A DNA stretch of 64,000 bases, taken from Rhodothermales bacterium (GTDB lineage Bacteria > Bacteroidota > Rhodothermia > Rhodothermales > UBA10348). Shown here in pieces: positions 44,778-53,123 of the stretch (its first letter is position 1; each line of letters opens with the position of its first letter). Where the stretch lies: positions 124,001-188,000 of the forward strand of contig JAEPNP010000003.1 of the NCBI GenBank assembly GCA_017643395.1, in the 5' to 3' direction. Below the pieces are notes generated by a model. That model did not search any database and had not been told where the DNA came from. It saw only the letters and a list, made by a program, of their open reading frames with translations. Position numbers and translations under genes: made by a program.

Positions 44778-44785
44778 AAAACATA
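44778..44785 (-). promoter_or_regulatory. Candidate -7 box of mtaB
   Basis: TATGTTTT on the minus strand, about 31 bp upstream of the mtaB ATG, in the shared 13-base string CGAAAAACATAGA (plus strand). Confidence 0.45.
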
Positions 44786-44850
44786 GATTCGTGTTCAGGA
44801 TTGAGGCCTCAAGGCCCGCCCATCGATCCGTTCCACCACCGAATTCACGC

Positions 44851-45549
44851 ATGTTCGCACGGGAAGGCTACGCGCTGATTGCCGCATCGGCCGTGATTGG
44901 CGCCGCCCTGGTGCTGTTGTCGTTTCAGGTCGGTCAGCCCATCGCCGCTGTCGTGGGCACATTGGGCGTCCTGGTGTTCGCGTTCACACTCTGGTTCTTC
45001 CGCGATCCGAGTCGCACTCCCCCGGACGATGTGGAGGAGCTTCTCCTGGCACCCGCGGACGGCAAAGTGGTCGAGATCGTGCAGGAGGAAGACCGCCTCT
45101 ACCTGAAGGGCTCGGTCAAACGCATCTCCATCTTCCTTTCGCCGCTGAATGTGCACGTCAACCGCTCGCCTGCCACCGGCGTCATCGAGTTTGATGAGTA
45201 CGTGCCGGGCGAGTACCTGGTGGCCTGGCATCCCAAGGCCAGCGAGAAGAACGAGCGCTCACAATTGGGATTGATGCACGCCTCCGGCACCAAGGTGCTG
45301 TTCAAGCAGATTGCGGGTGCGGTGGCGCGCCGCATTGTGTACCACGTCGGCGTGGGGGACAGTCTGAAGGCCGGGGAGCGTTTTGGCATCGTCAAATTCG
45401 GCTCCCGCATGGATGTGATCGTGCCGCCGCACATTCCTGTGTTCGCCGAAGTGGGGGACCGGGTCGTGGCAGGGGAGACCATCCTGGGGCATCTGATTCC
45501 TCAGGGGGCGGAAGCCACCACGAACGCAGAAGCTGCGGAGGCCAGGTAG
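44851..45549 (+). CDS. psd: Phosphatidylserine decarboxylase proenzyme
   Basis: 232 residues from ATG at 44851; the upstream in-frame stretch is not coding-like. Two membrane segments at the N-terminus (ALIAASAVIGAALVLLSF, AAVVGTLGVLVFAFTLWFF), then the catalytic domain with NVHVNRSPATGVIE and the self-cleavage site G184-S185 in KFGSRMDV that yields the pyruvoyl group. It is the short type of Psd found in Bacteroidota. It makes phosphatidylethanolamine from phosphatidylserine, working with pssA, which starts on the next base. Confidence 0.94.
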   Translation: MFAREGYALIAASAVIGAALVLLSFQVGQPIAAVVGTLGVLVFAFTLWFFRDPSRTPPDDVEELLLAPADGKVVEIVQEEDRLYLKGSVKRISIFLSPLNVHVNRSPATGVIEFDEYVPGEYLVAWHPKASEKNERSQLGLMHASGTKVLFKQIAGAVARRIVYHVGVGDSLKAGERFGIVKFGSRMDVIVPPHIPVFAEVGDRVVAGETILGHLIPQGAEATTNAEAAEAR

Positions 45550-46398
45550 ATGTCTGGCGTAGGCAAGCAGCGGCGCATCCGGCAGCGGCTGGAAACCTAC
45601 CGCGCCAAGCGCGGCGGACGGGTCCGCCGGCGACTGCCCCCGACCACCGTGCCGTCCTTCTTCACGCTGATGAACCTGTTCAGCGGATTCCTGGCCATCA
45701 TCCAGGCGTCGGAAGGTCGGTTTGAGAACGCGGCGTGGCTGATTGTGCTGGCGGCGTTCTTCGATCTTCTGGACGGCATGATGGCGCGCCTGACCAACGG
45801 GTCGAGCCTGTTCGGTGTCGAGCTGGATTCGCTGTCGGACATTGTCTCCTTTGGCGTGGCACCGGCGTTTCTGGTGCATCAGTACGCCTTGGGCGAGTTC
45901 GGCCTGGTCGGCCTGGTGGTGTCGGCCCTGCCCGCCATCTGTGGTGCGGTGCGGCTGGCGCGCTTCAACGTCAACTTCGACGGAGAGAAGAAGCCCTTCT
46001 TCGAGGGCATGCCTATCCCGGGGCAGGCCATGTTCATTGTGGCCGTGCTGCTCAATGCCTCCTGGCTGGACTCGCTGCCGGGCATCGACACCACGCAGAT
46101 CACGTTCCTGGGGCCGATCATTGTACTGATGTCGGTGCTCATGATCTCGCCGATTCGGTTCGAGAGCATGCCCAAACCATCTGCGGAATTCCTGCGGGCG
46201 GAGCCGCGCAAGGGGCTGATTTACGTGGGCGCGCTGGTCCTGATGCTGATTGTCCCGCGCGAAGGCGTGCTGATCTGCCTGAGCACCTACGTGTTGGTCT
46301 CCATCTGGAGAACATTCTCTGAAGCCGGCCGCGCAGCACTGCGCTCATCGCCCGTAGAAAACGCGGAGAATGCCTCCGGGGACGGGAAGGCTTCCTGA
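45550..46398 (+). CDS. pssA: CDP-diacylglycerol-serine O-phosphatidyltransferase
   Basis: 282 residues with about eight membrane segments. The CDP-alcohol phosphatidyltransferase motif DGxxARxxxxxxxxGxxxDxxxD is complete (DGMMARLTNGSS, then FGVELDSLSD). It makes phosphatidylserine, the substrate of Psd. Its ATG directly follows the psd stop, so the two form an operon; purS follows 43 bp later. Confidence 0.93.
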   Translation: MSGVGKQRRIRQRLETYRAKRGGRVRRRLPPTTVPSFFTLMNLFSGFLAIIQASEGRFENAAWLIVLAAFFDLLDGMMARLTNGSSLFGVELDSLSDIVSFGVAPAFLVHQYALGEFGLVGLVVSALPAICGAVRLARFNVNFDGEKKPFFEGMPIPGQAMFIVAVLLNASWLDSLPGIDTTQITFLGPIIVLMSVLMISPIRFESMPKPSAEFLRAEPRKGLIYVGALVLMLIVPREGVLICLSTYVLVSIWRTFSEAGRAALRSSPVENAENASGDGKAS

Positions 46399-46441
46399 GG
46401 GACCGGGGTATATTGCGCCAGAGAAACCGCCTCGAGCCCTG

Positions 46442-46702
46442 ATGCCTTACCACGTATCCGTCGAAATCACCCTGCGCACCTCCATTCTGGACCCGCAGGG
46501 CAAGGCCACCCAGCATGCGCTGGATCAGCTGGGTTTCACCGGCATCGAGGACGTGCGCATTGGCAAGTTTGTCGAGTTGACGATCGATGCGGACAGTGCT
46601 GAGGCCGCCCGCGAGCGGGCCACCGAGGCATGCCGCAAGCTGCTGGCCAACGAGGTCATGGAGGACTTTACCGTGCGCGTAGAGGAGGCGCAGACCGCAT
46701 GA
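46442..46702 (+). CDS. purS: Phosphoribosylformylglycinamidine synthase subunit PurS
   Basis: 86 residues from ATG at 46442. It starts PYHVSVEITLRTSILDPQG and has KFVELTIDADSAEAARERA, both typical of PurS, the small structural subunit joining PurL and PurQ. Neither purL nor purQ is beside it. It overlaps clpS by 4 bp. Confidence 0.92.
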   Translation: MPYHVSVEITLRTSILDPQGKATQHALDQLGFTGIEDVRIGKFVELTIDADSAEAARERATEACRKLLANEVMEDFTVRVEEAQTA

Positions 46703-46977
46703 GTGAGCAGACGCAGACAGAAGTCCTGGTAGAGGAGGCGGTAGCCGTTGGCGCGCCGTGGCGTGTGATCCTTTTCAATGACGAGATCCACGCTTTTGAC
46801 GAGGTGGTGATGCAGGTGGTGAAGGCCACCGGTTACAGCGTGCGTCGCTCCACCGAGGTCACGCTCGAGGCGCACCATACCGGCAGCTCGTGCGCCTTTG
46901 TGGGCGACATCGAGGAGTGCCTGCGCGTGCAGCGCGTGTTGCGCGAGATCGGTCTGATGACCGAGATGCGGGGCTAA
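46699..46977 (+). CDS. clpS: ATP-dependent Clp protease adaptor ClpS
   Basis: 92 residues. The ClpS core is present: WRVILFNDEIHAFDEVVMQV with the N-degron pocket residues around FNDE, and AHHTGSSCAFVGDIEECLRV. It delivers N-end-rule substrates to ClpAP/ClpCP. The ATGA overlap with purS gives translational coupling between a purine-synthesis gene and a proteolysis adaptor. Confidence 0.92.
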   Translation: MSEQTQTEVLVEEAVAVGAPWRVILFNDEIHAFDEVVMQVVKATGYSVRRSTEVTLEAHHTGSSCAFVGDIEECLRVQRVLREIGLMTEMRG

Positions 46978-46984
46978 CTCCGAG

Positions 46985-47019
46985 CTCCGGGGCGCAGCGT
47001 TGCGCCAACGCCCCCGGAG
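46985..47019. terminator. Hairpin between clpS and the convergent lipoprotein gene
   Basis: CTCCGGGG (46985-46992) pairs with CCCCGGAG (47012-47019); an alternative inner stem GGCGCA/TGCGCC is also perfect. There is no T-run, so it is probably a shared 3'-end structure for both convergent genes. Confidence 0.5.
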
Positions 47020-47023
47020 AAAT

Positions 47024-47626
47024 CTATCGACTGGCGAACCCGGGCCCGCTGGCCTTGGCATCAATGCCCAGCGCCGTGAGTGTCGCGTGCGTGAATCCTT
47101 CGCCGTAGAGGCCCTGGTCCCGCTTGAAATACTCCAGGCCGGCCAGGGTAGAGGGGCCGGCGATGCCGTCCACGCTGCCCACGTCATATCCGAACTGGAT
47201 CAGCGATTCCTGCACCCGCATGATCAGGTGACGGTCCAGGCTGTCTTCGCAGACTGCCGGCAGCCACGCAAACCCTTCGCGTGCGGCGTCTAGCACTTCC
47301 GTGCTGACGTATTCAGCGGGGATGACCACGCCGTCCGCGCTGCGCTCGGGGCGCTTGAGGACCTGGATGACTTCCGGGGCCTCCATGTTCGGGGCTTTCA
47401 CGAAGCAGGTACCCGGGGCTTCCTCGGCCGGGGCATCGGCCTCGGGCTGCGACTGGGGAGCGGGCGCATCATCTGAAGGCATCACGCCCGTCCAGCCGAT
47501 GGGCGTACGGGAGCCTTTCTCGGCGCGGGCGCCGCCGTTCCAGGTGGAGGATCCGGCGCTGCCGGCGCAACCAGACAGAAGGAGGACGCCAGCGAGGAGG
47601 TAAGCGGTTGAGAAGCGTGTCGACAT
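47024..47626 (-). CDS. Lipoprotein with peptidoglycan-binding domain, paralogue of the PAEY protein
   Basis: 200 residues from ATG at 47626. Lipoprotein signal (LLAGVLLLSGC), a proline-rich linker, then CFVKAPNMEAPEVIQVLKR, one PAEY unit (VVIPAEYVSTEVLDAAREG), WLPAVCE and a PG_binding_1 domain (LIMRVQESLIQFGYDVGS, DGIAGPSTLAGLEYFKR). The order matches the end of the interrupted gene at 27317-28561, but with one repeat instead of about seven. It probably anchors the outer membrane to peptidoglycan. Confidence 0.85.
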   Translation of the reverse strand: MSTRFSTAYLLAGVLLLSGCAGSAGSSTWNGGARAEKGSRTPIGWTGVMPSDDAPAPQSQPEADAPAEEAPGTCFVKAPNMEAPEVIQVLKRPERSADGVVIPAEYVSTEVLDAAREGFAWLPAVCEDSLDRHLIMRVQESLIQFGYDVGSVDGIAGPSTLAGLEYFKRDQGLYGEGFTHATLTALGIDAKASGPGFASR

Positions 47627-47671
47627 GACTTGAGGAGGGGAAAAGCCTGTACGGGGGCGGAAAAAAGTGCT

Positions 47672-47692
47672 CCCGAAAAACACGCTTTCGGG
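47672..47692. promoter_or_regulatory. Hairpin/operator-like repeat between the lipoprotein and rlpA
   Basis: CCCGAAA-AACACGC-TTTCGGG is a perfect 7+7 inverted repeat in the divergent region, 46 bp upstream of the lipoprotein start. Possibly a regulator site or a leader hairpin. Confidence 0.3.
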
Positions 47693-47851
47693 CGCATTCA
47701 CCTACCGGACAAACGCTGTACCCATCGCGCAATCCGGGCGAAGACGCACTCCATGCGCCTCAGGAAGCCCCTTTCCGGTGTAGAAGCGGTCGCGGGCACG
47801 GTTCTGGCATCCGCCGTACGCGAGCATTTATCGCCTACAACCCCTCCTGAC

Positions 47852-48475
47852 ATGCACCGCAAGCTCTTCGCCCTCATTCTCGGATTCCTGGTCGTGCTCC
47901 CGCTGTCGGCCCAGAACTCGGAAACCGGCTACGCAAGCTGGTACAATCGCGGCTTCAACGGTCTGGCCACGGCCAGCGGCGAAGCCTATGACCATGAAGG
48001 CCTCACGGCCGCGCACCCCACTCTGCCGTTTGGCTCGATGATCCGGGTCACCCGTGTCGATGACGGCCGCTCGGTGCTGGTCCGTGTCAACGACCGCATG
48101 AAGTCCGGCCCTGGTCACGTCATCGATCTCTCGGGTGCCGCCGCGCGCGCCATCGGCATGATGGACTCGGGCGTGGCCCGCGTGCGCCTCGATCAGCAGG
48201 CCGGTCAGGCCGTCGCTACCGTTACGCCCGCCTCAGAGACCATCGCCCCGCAGCGCGGAAGCTACACGCTGCAACTGGGCGTTTTCTCGAACCGACCCGC
48301 CGCAGAAGCGGAAGCCGGAAAGCACGAAGCCGCCTGGATTCAGACGATCTCGAGTGCCAACGGGACCATGTACCGGGTCTACTACAGCGGATTCGACAAT
48401 GAGGAGGCCGCCCGTTCGGCCCAGCGTCGCCTCTCATCGCACGGGTTTGACAGCTTTCTCCGCACGCTTCAGTAG
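47852..48475 (+). CDS. rlpA: RlpA-like septal lytic transglycosylase with SPOR domain
   Basis: 207 residues from ATG at 47852 with signal peptide (FALILGFLVVLPLSAQ). Double-psi beta-barrel domain (GYASWYNRGFNGLATASGE, LPFGSMIRVTRVDDGRSV, VNDRMKSGPGHVIDLSGAAA) followed by a C-terminal SPOR domain (RGSYTLQLGVFSNRPAAEAE) that binds denuded glycan at the septum. There is no lipobox, so it is secreted rather than lipidated. A second SPOR protein follows 41 bp later. Confidence 0.92.
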   Translation: MHRKLFALILGFLVVLPLSAQNSETGYASWYNRGFNGLATASGEAYDHEGLTAAHPTLPFGSMIRVTRVDDGRSVLVRVNDRMKSGPGHVIDLSGAAARAIGMMDSGVARVRLDQQAGQAVATVTPASETIAPQRGSYTLQLGVFSNRPAAEAEAGKHEAAWIQTISSANGTMYRVYYSGFDNEEAARSAQRRLSSHGFDSFLRTLQ

Positions 48476-48516
48476 GCCCCTCGCTTAAGGTCGGCCGCTT
48501 TTGGCTGATCCCGGAA

Positions 48517-48855
48517 GTGAAAACCCCTCTTTCCGTGAGAAACCTCCTGTTCGTACTTGCTCTGCTGACCGTGCTCCCCGAGAGCCCGGCCTCCGCCGCG
48601 GTGTCCGTTCCCCTGACGGACGTCGTGGAGCCGATCGAGTACACCCTGCAGGTGGCCACCTACAGCTCCCGCACCCAGGCCGCGGATGTGCTGAGTGCGC
48701 TGCCTGATGCGTGGGTGGAGGAAGTCCGGAAGGACGGCAGCACGCTCTATCGCGTGAACTACAAACGATTCCGCGACCGCAACGCGGCGCTGCGGGCGCA
48801 GTGGGATCTGGAAGATTTAGGGTACAAGAGCTTCGTTCAGAGGCTCTATACATAA
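48517..48855 (+). CDS. Secreted SPOR-domain protein
   Basis: 112 residues from GTG at 48517 (a GTG at 48535 is an alternative). Signal peptide (LLFVLALLTVLPESPASA) plus a single SPOR domain (IEYTLQVATYSSRTQAADVL, YRVNYKRFRDRNAALRAQ). It probably binds septal peptidoglycan and may act with the RlpA protein just upstream. Confidence 0.85.
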   Translation: MKTPLSVRNLLFVLALLTVLPESPASAAVSVPLTDVVEPIEYTLQVATYSSRTQAADVLSALPDAWVEEVRKDGSTLYRVNYKRFRDRNAALRAQWDLEDLGYKSFVQRLYT

Positions 48856-48881
48856 AGGGAACACAAGCGTCCCCCCGGACT

Positions 48882-48915
48882 AGGGCGCTCTGCGACGGCA
48901 GGGCGCCCTTCTCTA
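48882..48915 (+). terminator. Terminator after the SPOR gene
   Basis: AGGGCGC (48882-48888) pairs with GCGCCCT (48903-48909), followed by TCTCTAATTCT. Confidence 0.55.
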
Positions 48916-48939
48916 ATTCTGGCGTTTTGGCCGATCGGC

Positions 48940-48974
48940 AAAAAAATCGGCCGACTACCAAGAAATTGGTAGTC
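48940..48974 (-). terminator. Minus-strand hairpin with T-run
   Basis: GACTACCAA-loop-TTGGTAGTC (48953-48961 and 48966-48974, perfect, four-base loop) is followed on the minus strand by GGCCGA and seven T. It would end transcription running leftwards from the DUF5916 gene, although that gene stops about 590 bp earlier. Confidence 0.6.
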
Positions 48975-49140
48975 ATCGCTTAAATCGCGTAGTCGCAGAA
49001 CCGATATAGGGTTCGTGCCCGGTACGCTGCCCAGCAGCAAGCCCGCGTACGCGTCTCACGACGCGGCACTACATATCCACCACATCTGCGCGGGCGTGGT
49101 GACAGGTCGCCTCCACGACAGGCGAACATCCTTGTCACCT

Positions 49141-49398
49141 ATGAAAGCCCGCACACTCACACTTCTGCACCCGGCGCCCCGGCTCATTCTGCCGCCCGCC
49201 ACGGAGGGTGCCGCCGCCCGTTCACTGGCCACGCTCTGCGCCATTTCTCCGCGCCGCGAGCTGTCCGCCATTTCCGAGGACCGCGTGCCCGGGCGCATCA
49301 ACTCCACCACGCCTGACGGTGCCGCGAACCGCGTACACGTCCGTCACACGCGCACCGGAGACCGGGTTGCCATCTCCCTTCGATTCCGGCAGCCATGA
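49141..49398 (+). CDS. Possible small protein (85 aa), weakly supported
   Basis: ATG at 49141 opens 85 residues of basic, proline-rich sequence (MKARTLTLLHPAPRLILPP at the start). It has no domain, signal peptide or family I know. The only support is a plus-strand terminator 40 bp after its stop. The region 48975-49140 contains nothing I can name. Confidence 0.25.
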   Translation: MKARTLTLLHPAPRLILPPATEGAAARSLATLCAISPRRELSAISEDRVPGRINSTTPDGAANRVHVRHTRTGDRVAISLRFRQP

Positions 49399-49438
49399 CC
49401 ACTTTTTGACTGATTGCTTTGGGGAGCATCAGACAAAT

Positions 49439-49482
49439 GCGGCTTGGTCTCTTGGGGGAGAGGCCGAGCCGCACTCATTTTC
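49439..49482 (+). terminator. Plus-strand terminator downstream of the small frame
   Basis: GCGGCTTGGTCTC (49439-49451) pairs with GAGGCCGAGCCGC (49460-49472) with two G-T pairs, then ACTCATTTTC. It implies some plus-strand transcript in 48975-49438. Confidence 0.65.
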
Positions 49483-49565
49483 GGGCGATGGGCTCTGTGG
49501 CGGGCCCGCGGCCTACGGCTCAGGGCTCAGGTGCCCGCTTTCCGCGCAGCGCACCCGCCCGCCGC

Positions 49566-52049
49566 TTACGGCAGGAAGATGTAGTTCAGCTTGATCAGGA
49601 AGGCGTTCGCCGGGAAGAAGTCGAACGTATCGGTGAGCTGCGAAAAGCTGCCGACGTCGTATGGCGAGGCGCTCAGGTTGTCCAGCGGGTCCAGGCGCAG
49701 GCTTTCGCCGCGTGACTGCGACCAGACCAGGTAGAGGGTCGAGCCGGGGCGGTATTCCCAGCGCAGCACCGTATTGGTCTGAAAGCGGGAGAGCGAAAAG
49801 TCGTGTCGCTTGGGATGATGATCGAACGCCGCCAGGTCGTCCTGTCCGGTCTGAAGCTGGAAACCGTCATACCGGCCGCGGGCGCCGAAAAGCTGACCGT
49901 AGAACTGCACGCTGAGTTTCGGCGTGAAGGTGACGTCGCTGCGCAGCGTCACGTCCATCGATCGCGTATCGCGGCTGCCGAAGACCGAAGCACGGACCGC
50001 ATCGCCCTCATTCAGGGCCAGGGCCGTGACTGCGCTGCCGGCTGGCAGGGCCATCCATTCGTCCTCCTCCAGGTTCGAGGGGTCGGTGGCGATGGTACCC
50101 ATCTCGAGGCCGGCAGCCGTGCGGCGGAAGGCCTCATTGGAGACCCAGGCCGTGCGATTGTCGGACCTGGAGGCGCCGATTTCGGCGGACAGGTTGAGGC
50201 GGCTGGACACGTTCCATTCGCCGTCGAGGCTGGTGCGGAAGTCGGCGCCGCCTTCGGAGTCGCGCTCCAGGTTGAAGGAGGGGCTCACCTGCCAGAGTTT
50301 GCGGGAGTCGGTGCGGAACGAGAGGCGTACCGAATGGGCCGCCGGGCGGGCATAAGGCAACAGGCCGCGAGTTTCGTAGAGGTCGTAGCCGCCGAGCACG
50401 TTGTCGGCCTCATAACGCACGTCGATGCGCTGGAAGCCCCTCGTCACCAGGTTGGAGCTGACATTGACGCCAGCGCCCTGGTTGATGCGCTCGGCATAGG
50501 ACCAGCTCTGCCAGGTGAAGGCGCGCACGCTGCCGCGCAGGAACGGACCAAACGGCTGGCCACCGTTCATCTGGTAGCTGGTGAACAGCGACCCGCGCAT
50601 GAAGTCATTTCTGCGCAATCGGCCTAGATCGTTCGGATTGAACGTGTCCGAGAAGAACCGGAAGCTCGAGCCCCAGGTGACCGTGCCGCTGATGCGGTCA
50701 AAGCCGAACGAACCTGCCACGCCGCGCTGATTGTCGCCGATGCCGGCACCGCCGCGGTCCGAGAAGGAGAAGAAGCCGTCGATGGCATACCGGTTGCCGC
50801 CCATTCGGATATCCCAATCCAGGCCGCCTGTGTAGGCGCGGATCTCATCCTCGCTGCGGTCGGTGGCTGTGACGATGCCGCCCACATAGGAGAAGCGCCC
50901 CAGCTCCTGGCGCGCCCGGGCCAGGGTGAACAAACGCGTCGGGTCATAGTCGGCACCTGTCGATGCGCCGAGCACACCGAAGGAGAGTCCGTTGTCCGTG
51001 CGACCGGTGATCTTGCTGGCGCCGATGATCGGCTCCCGCGCACCAATACGGCGGGTGTAGAGCAGGCTGCCGTCGAAGTCCAGCCGGAAGTTCATGATCT
51101 GCGCGCCCTCGACGAAGAAGGGCCGCTTCTCATCAAAGAAGGTCTCGAAGGCCGTCAGATTGAGCTGCGCCGGGTCGGCGTCCACCTGCCCGAAATCCGG
51201 ATTCACGGTGGCATCCAGCGTGATGTTGGAGGTCAGGCCGACCTTCAGGTCTACCCCCATGTCGATGTCGGAGCTGGAGGCGCGCTGTCCTGCCACATCG
51301 CCTTCATAGGTGTCGATGCGGGAGACGGAGTAGGGGAGAATCTGCACGTTCCGGGCTGGGTCAAGCCCCGAAATCCCCATCAGCCGGCCGTACCGGGCCA
51401 CATAGCCACTGCGGCGCTCCGTGCGGGGCACCATGGCCCACTCAATGGTTTCGCTGGTCCGCGGAATGTCGCGGCGGAAGTTGATGCCCCACGTGTCCGC
51501 GCCGCTGACGAAGCGCAGCATGGTAAGCGGGATGCGCATTTCTGCGGTCCAGCCTTCACTGTCGATGCGCACCGCGGATTGCCAGACCGCATTCCAGGTC
51601 TCGTCCGTGTCGCGCGTGGTGATGCCGTCAAACTGCACGCCCGCGGCGTTGACGCCGAAGGTGTAGGCCGTCTTGCGGTCGAAGTAGGAGTCGATCGACG
51701 CAAAGAACCAGTCCGCCTGGTTGGTATCGTCCCGGCGGCCCAGCGTCGCGGAGATCTCAGACGGCTCTGAGTCGAACAGGCGGGCGCCGATGATGATGGC
51801 ATCCGACGTGTACAGGACACGCACCTCCGTGGCCTGGGACGGTTTCTGGCCCTCGTTGGGCTCGAACTGGACAAAGTCGGTGGCCGGTGCGGCTGTCAAC
51901 CACGCCGCCTCATCGAGACGTCCGTCAACCCGGTGGCCGGAATCCGCTCGCTGCACCGGAAGTATCCGGTCATCATTGAGCGTGGGATCCGAAGCAGTCG
52001 CCGGGGGAGCGATCGTCAGAAGGAGAAAAAGCGGCAGGAATCGTTTCAT
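49566..52049 (-). CDS. DUF5916 outer-membrane protein with N-terminal CBM9-like domain
   Basis: 827 residues from ATG at 52049 with a signal peptide (FLPLFLLLTIAPPATA). Residues about 25-215 form a carbohydrate-binding family 9-like sandwich (RVDGRLDEAAWLTAAPATD, GWTAEMRIPLTMLRF). The rest is DUF5916, a beta-barrel-like region with FFDEKRPFFVEGAQIMN, LLYTRRIGAREP and a terminal aromatic FFPANAFLIKLNYIFLP. Such proteins are common in Bacteroidota and probably sit in the outer membrane; their role is unknown. It stands alone. Confidence 0.88.
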   Translation of the reverse strand: MKRFLPLFLLLTIAPPATASDPTLNDDRILPVQRADSGHRVDGRLDEAAWLTAAPATDFVQFEPNEGQKPSQATEVRVLYTSDAIIIGARLFDSEPSEISATLGRRDDTNQADWFFASIDSYFDRKTAYTFGVNAAGVQFDGITTRDTDETWNAVWQSAVRIDSEGWTAEMRIPLTMLRFVSGADTWGINFRRDIPRTSETIEWAMVPRTERRSGYVARYGRLMGISGLDPARNVQILPYSVSRIDTYEGDVAGQRASSSDIDMGVDLKVGLTSNITLDATVNPDFGQVDADPAQLNLTAFETFFDEKRPFFVEGAQIMNFRLDFDGSLLYTRRIGAREPIIGASKITGRTDNGLSFGVLGASTGADYDPTRLFTLARARQELGRFSYVGGIVTATDRSEDEIRAYTGGLDWDIRMGGNRYAIDGFFSFSDRGGAGIGDNQRGVAGSFGFDRISGTVTWGSSFRFFSDTFNPNDLGRLRRNDFMRGSLFTSYQMNGGQPFGPFLRGSVRAFTWQSWSYAERINQGAGVNVSSNLVTRGFQRIDVRYEADNVLGGYDLYETRGLLPYARPAAHSVRLSFRTDSRKLWQVSPSFNLERDSEGGADFRTSLDGEWNVSSRLNLSAEIGASRSDNRTAWVSNEAFRRTAAGLEMGTIATDPSNLEEDEWMALPAGSAVTALALNEGDAVRASVFGSRDTRSMDVTLRSDVTFTPKLSVQFYGQLFGARGRYDGFQLQTGQDDLAAFDHHPKRHDFSLSRFQTNTVLRWEYRPGSTLYLVWSQSRGESLRLDPLDNLSASPYDVGSFSQLTDTFDFFPANAFLIKLNYIFLP

Positions 52050-52199
52050 GTGGGAGACTTTTGAGCCGGTACAATCAGGGGAATGGGTAACGAAGGCAGA
52101 GGGTTGCCCGCCTGCCGTCGCGTTCAGCCGCTTGTCGCAAGAAGCATTCCCGCAGACGCGGAAGCGCTTCGCTGGATGCGCTCCAGTCACCAAGAAGTG

Positions 52200-52817
52200 A
52201 TGAAGGACGAATACAGAGAACCAGAATCAGAAGAAACGGCTGACCTGAAGGTCAAAGGGTCGCGGTTCATCGGCCGAATCATGCGCGTTTTGTCACAGGA
52301 TGAGGCGGATGAGAAGCTGCGCGCGCTGCGGAAAGCGGAATATGATGCCACGCATCACTGCAGCGCGTGGCGCATCGGCCCTGAGGGGGCGCTGACCCGG
52401 TTCAACGATGACGGTGAGCCCAACGGTTCGGCGGGCATGCCCATTTTGCGGCGCATCGAGGCGGCAGACCTGACGAACGCCATGGTCGTGGTGACCCGGT
52501 ACTACGGCGGCACCAAACTCGGCACCGGCGGCCTGGTCAGGGCCTACGGGGATACGGCCGGTCTGGTGGTCGATGCGGTCCGTGTGCGCACGTGCGTCAT
52601 CCGGCTGCCCGTGGCCGTGACGTTTGACTATGACGACACGTCACCGGCCATGCACACGGTGAATCAGTTCGATGCCGTGATTGCCCGGAGCGAGTACGGC
52701 GATCGGACCACGCTGTATCTGGAGGTGCGGCGCAGTGAAGCGGAGGCGTTTGAGGCCGCGTTTGTGGAGGCGCTGAGCGGGCGCGGGGAGGTTGTTGCGG
52801 GTCAGGTCGATCCCTGA
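52200..52817 (+). CDS. YigZ/IMPACT-family protein
   Basis: 205 residues from ATG at 52200. The IMPACT N-terminal domain is clear: KGSRFIGRIMRVLSQDEAD, FNDDGEPNGSAGMPIL and VVVTRYYGGTKLGTGGLVRAYGD, followed by a short C-terminal ferredoxin-like domain. The family is widespread and its bacterial role is not settled (translation-related has been proposed). Two divergent-strand bases separate nothing notable; it lies 150 bp from the DUF5916 start. Confidence 0.92.
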   Translation: MKDEYREPESEETADLKVKGSRFIGRIMRVLSQDEADEKLRALRKAEYDATHHCSAWRIGPEGALTRFNDDGEPNGSAGMPILRRIEAADLTNAMVVVTRYYGGTKLGTGGLVRAYGDTAGLVVDAVRVRTCVIRLPVAVTFDYDDTSPAMHTVNQFDAVIARSEYGDRTTLYLEVRRSEAEAFEAAFVEALSGRGEVVAGQVDP

Positions 52818-52850
52818 CGGGGGGATCAACTCGATCATAAGCCGGTTACG

Positions 52851-53123
52851 ATGATCATGACCGATCCCGTGAGAGAGTACCTGTCCGCCATCGGACGAAA
52901 AGGTGGTCGAAAGAGCCGGCGAGAACTGGACTCCGGGACGGCGCGCGACATGGTCCGTGTTCGGGAAGCTCGCAGAGCGTTCAGGCGGTTCCACGCCCAG
53001 TGCTTCTGGTCGTCGCCGCCGACTCTGAAGATCGGCCTGGCAGACGTGCACTGGGTCTGTCAACAGTTGAAGCGCCACGGCGGGAGAGACGCGTGGGAGG
53101 TCGCGACAAAGCTGTGCCGTTAA
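52851..53123 (+). CDS. Small partner of an AbiEii-type nucleotidyltransferase
   Basis: 90 residues, ATG at 52851 or 52857. The motif GRKGGRKSRRELDSG and VRVREARRAFRRFHAQCFWS mark a small basic family that I know to occur beside AbiEii-like genes. It is not the usual winged-helix AbiEi antitoxin. It overlaps the next gene by 10 bp. A neutralising role is inference from position. Confidence 0.7.
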   Translation: MIMTDPVREYLSAIGRKGGRKSRRELDSGTARDMVRVREARRAFRRFHAQCFWSSPPTLKIGLADVHWVCQQLKRHGGRDAWEVATKLCR

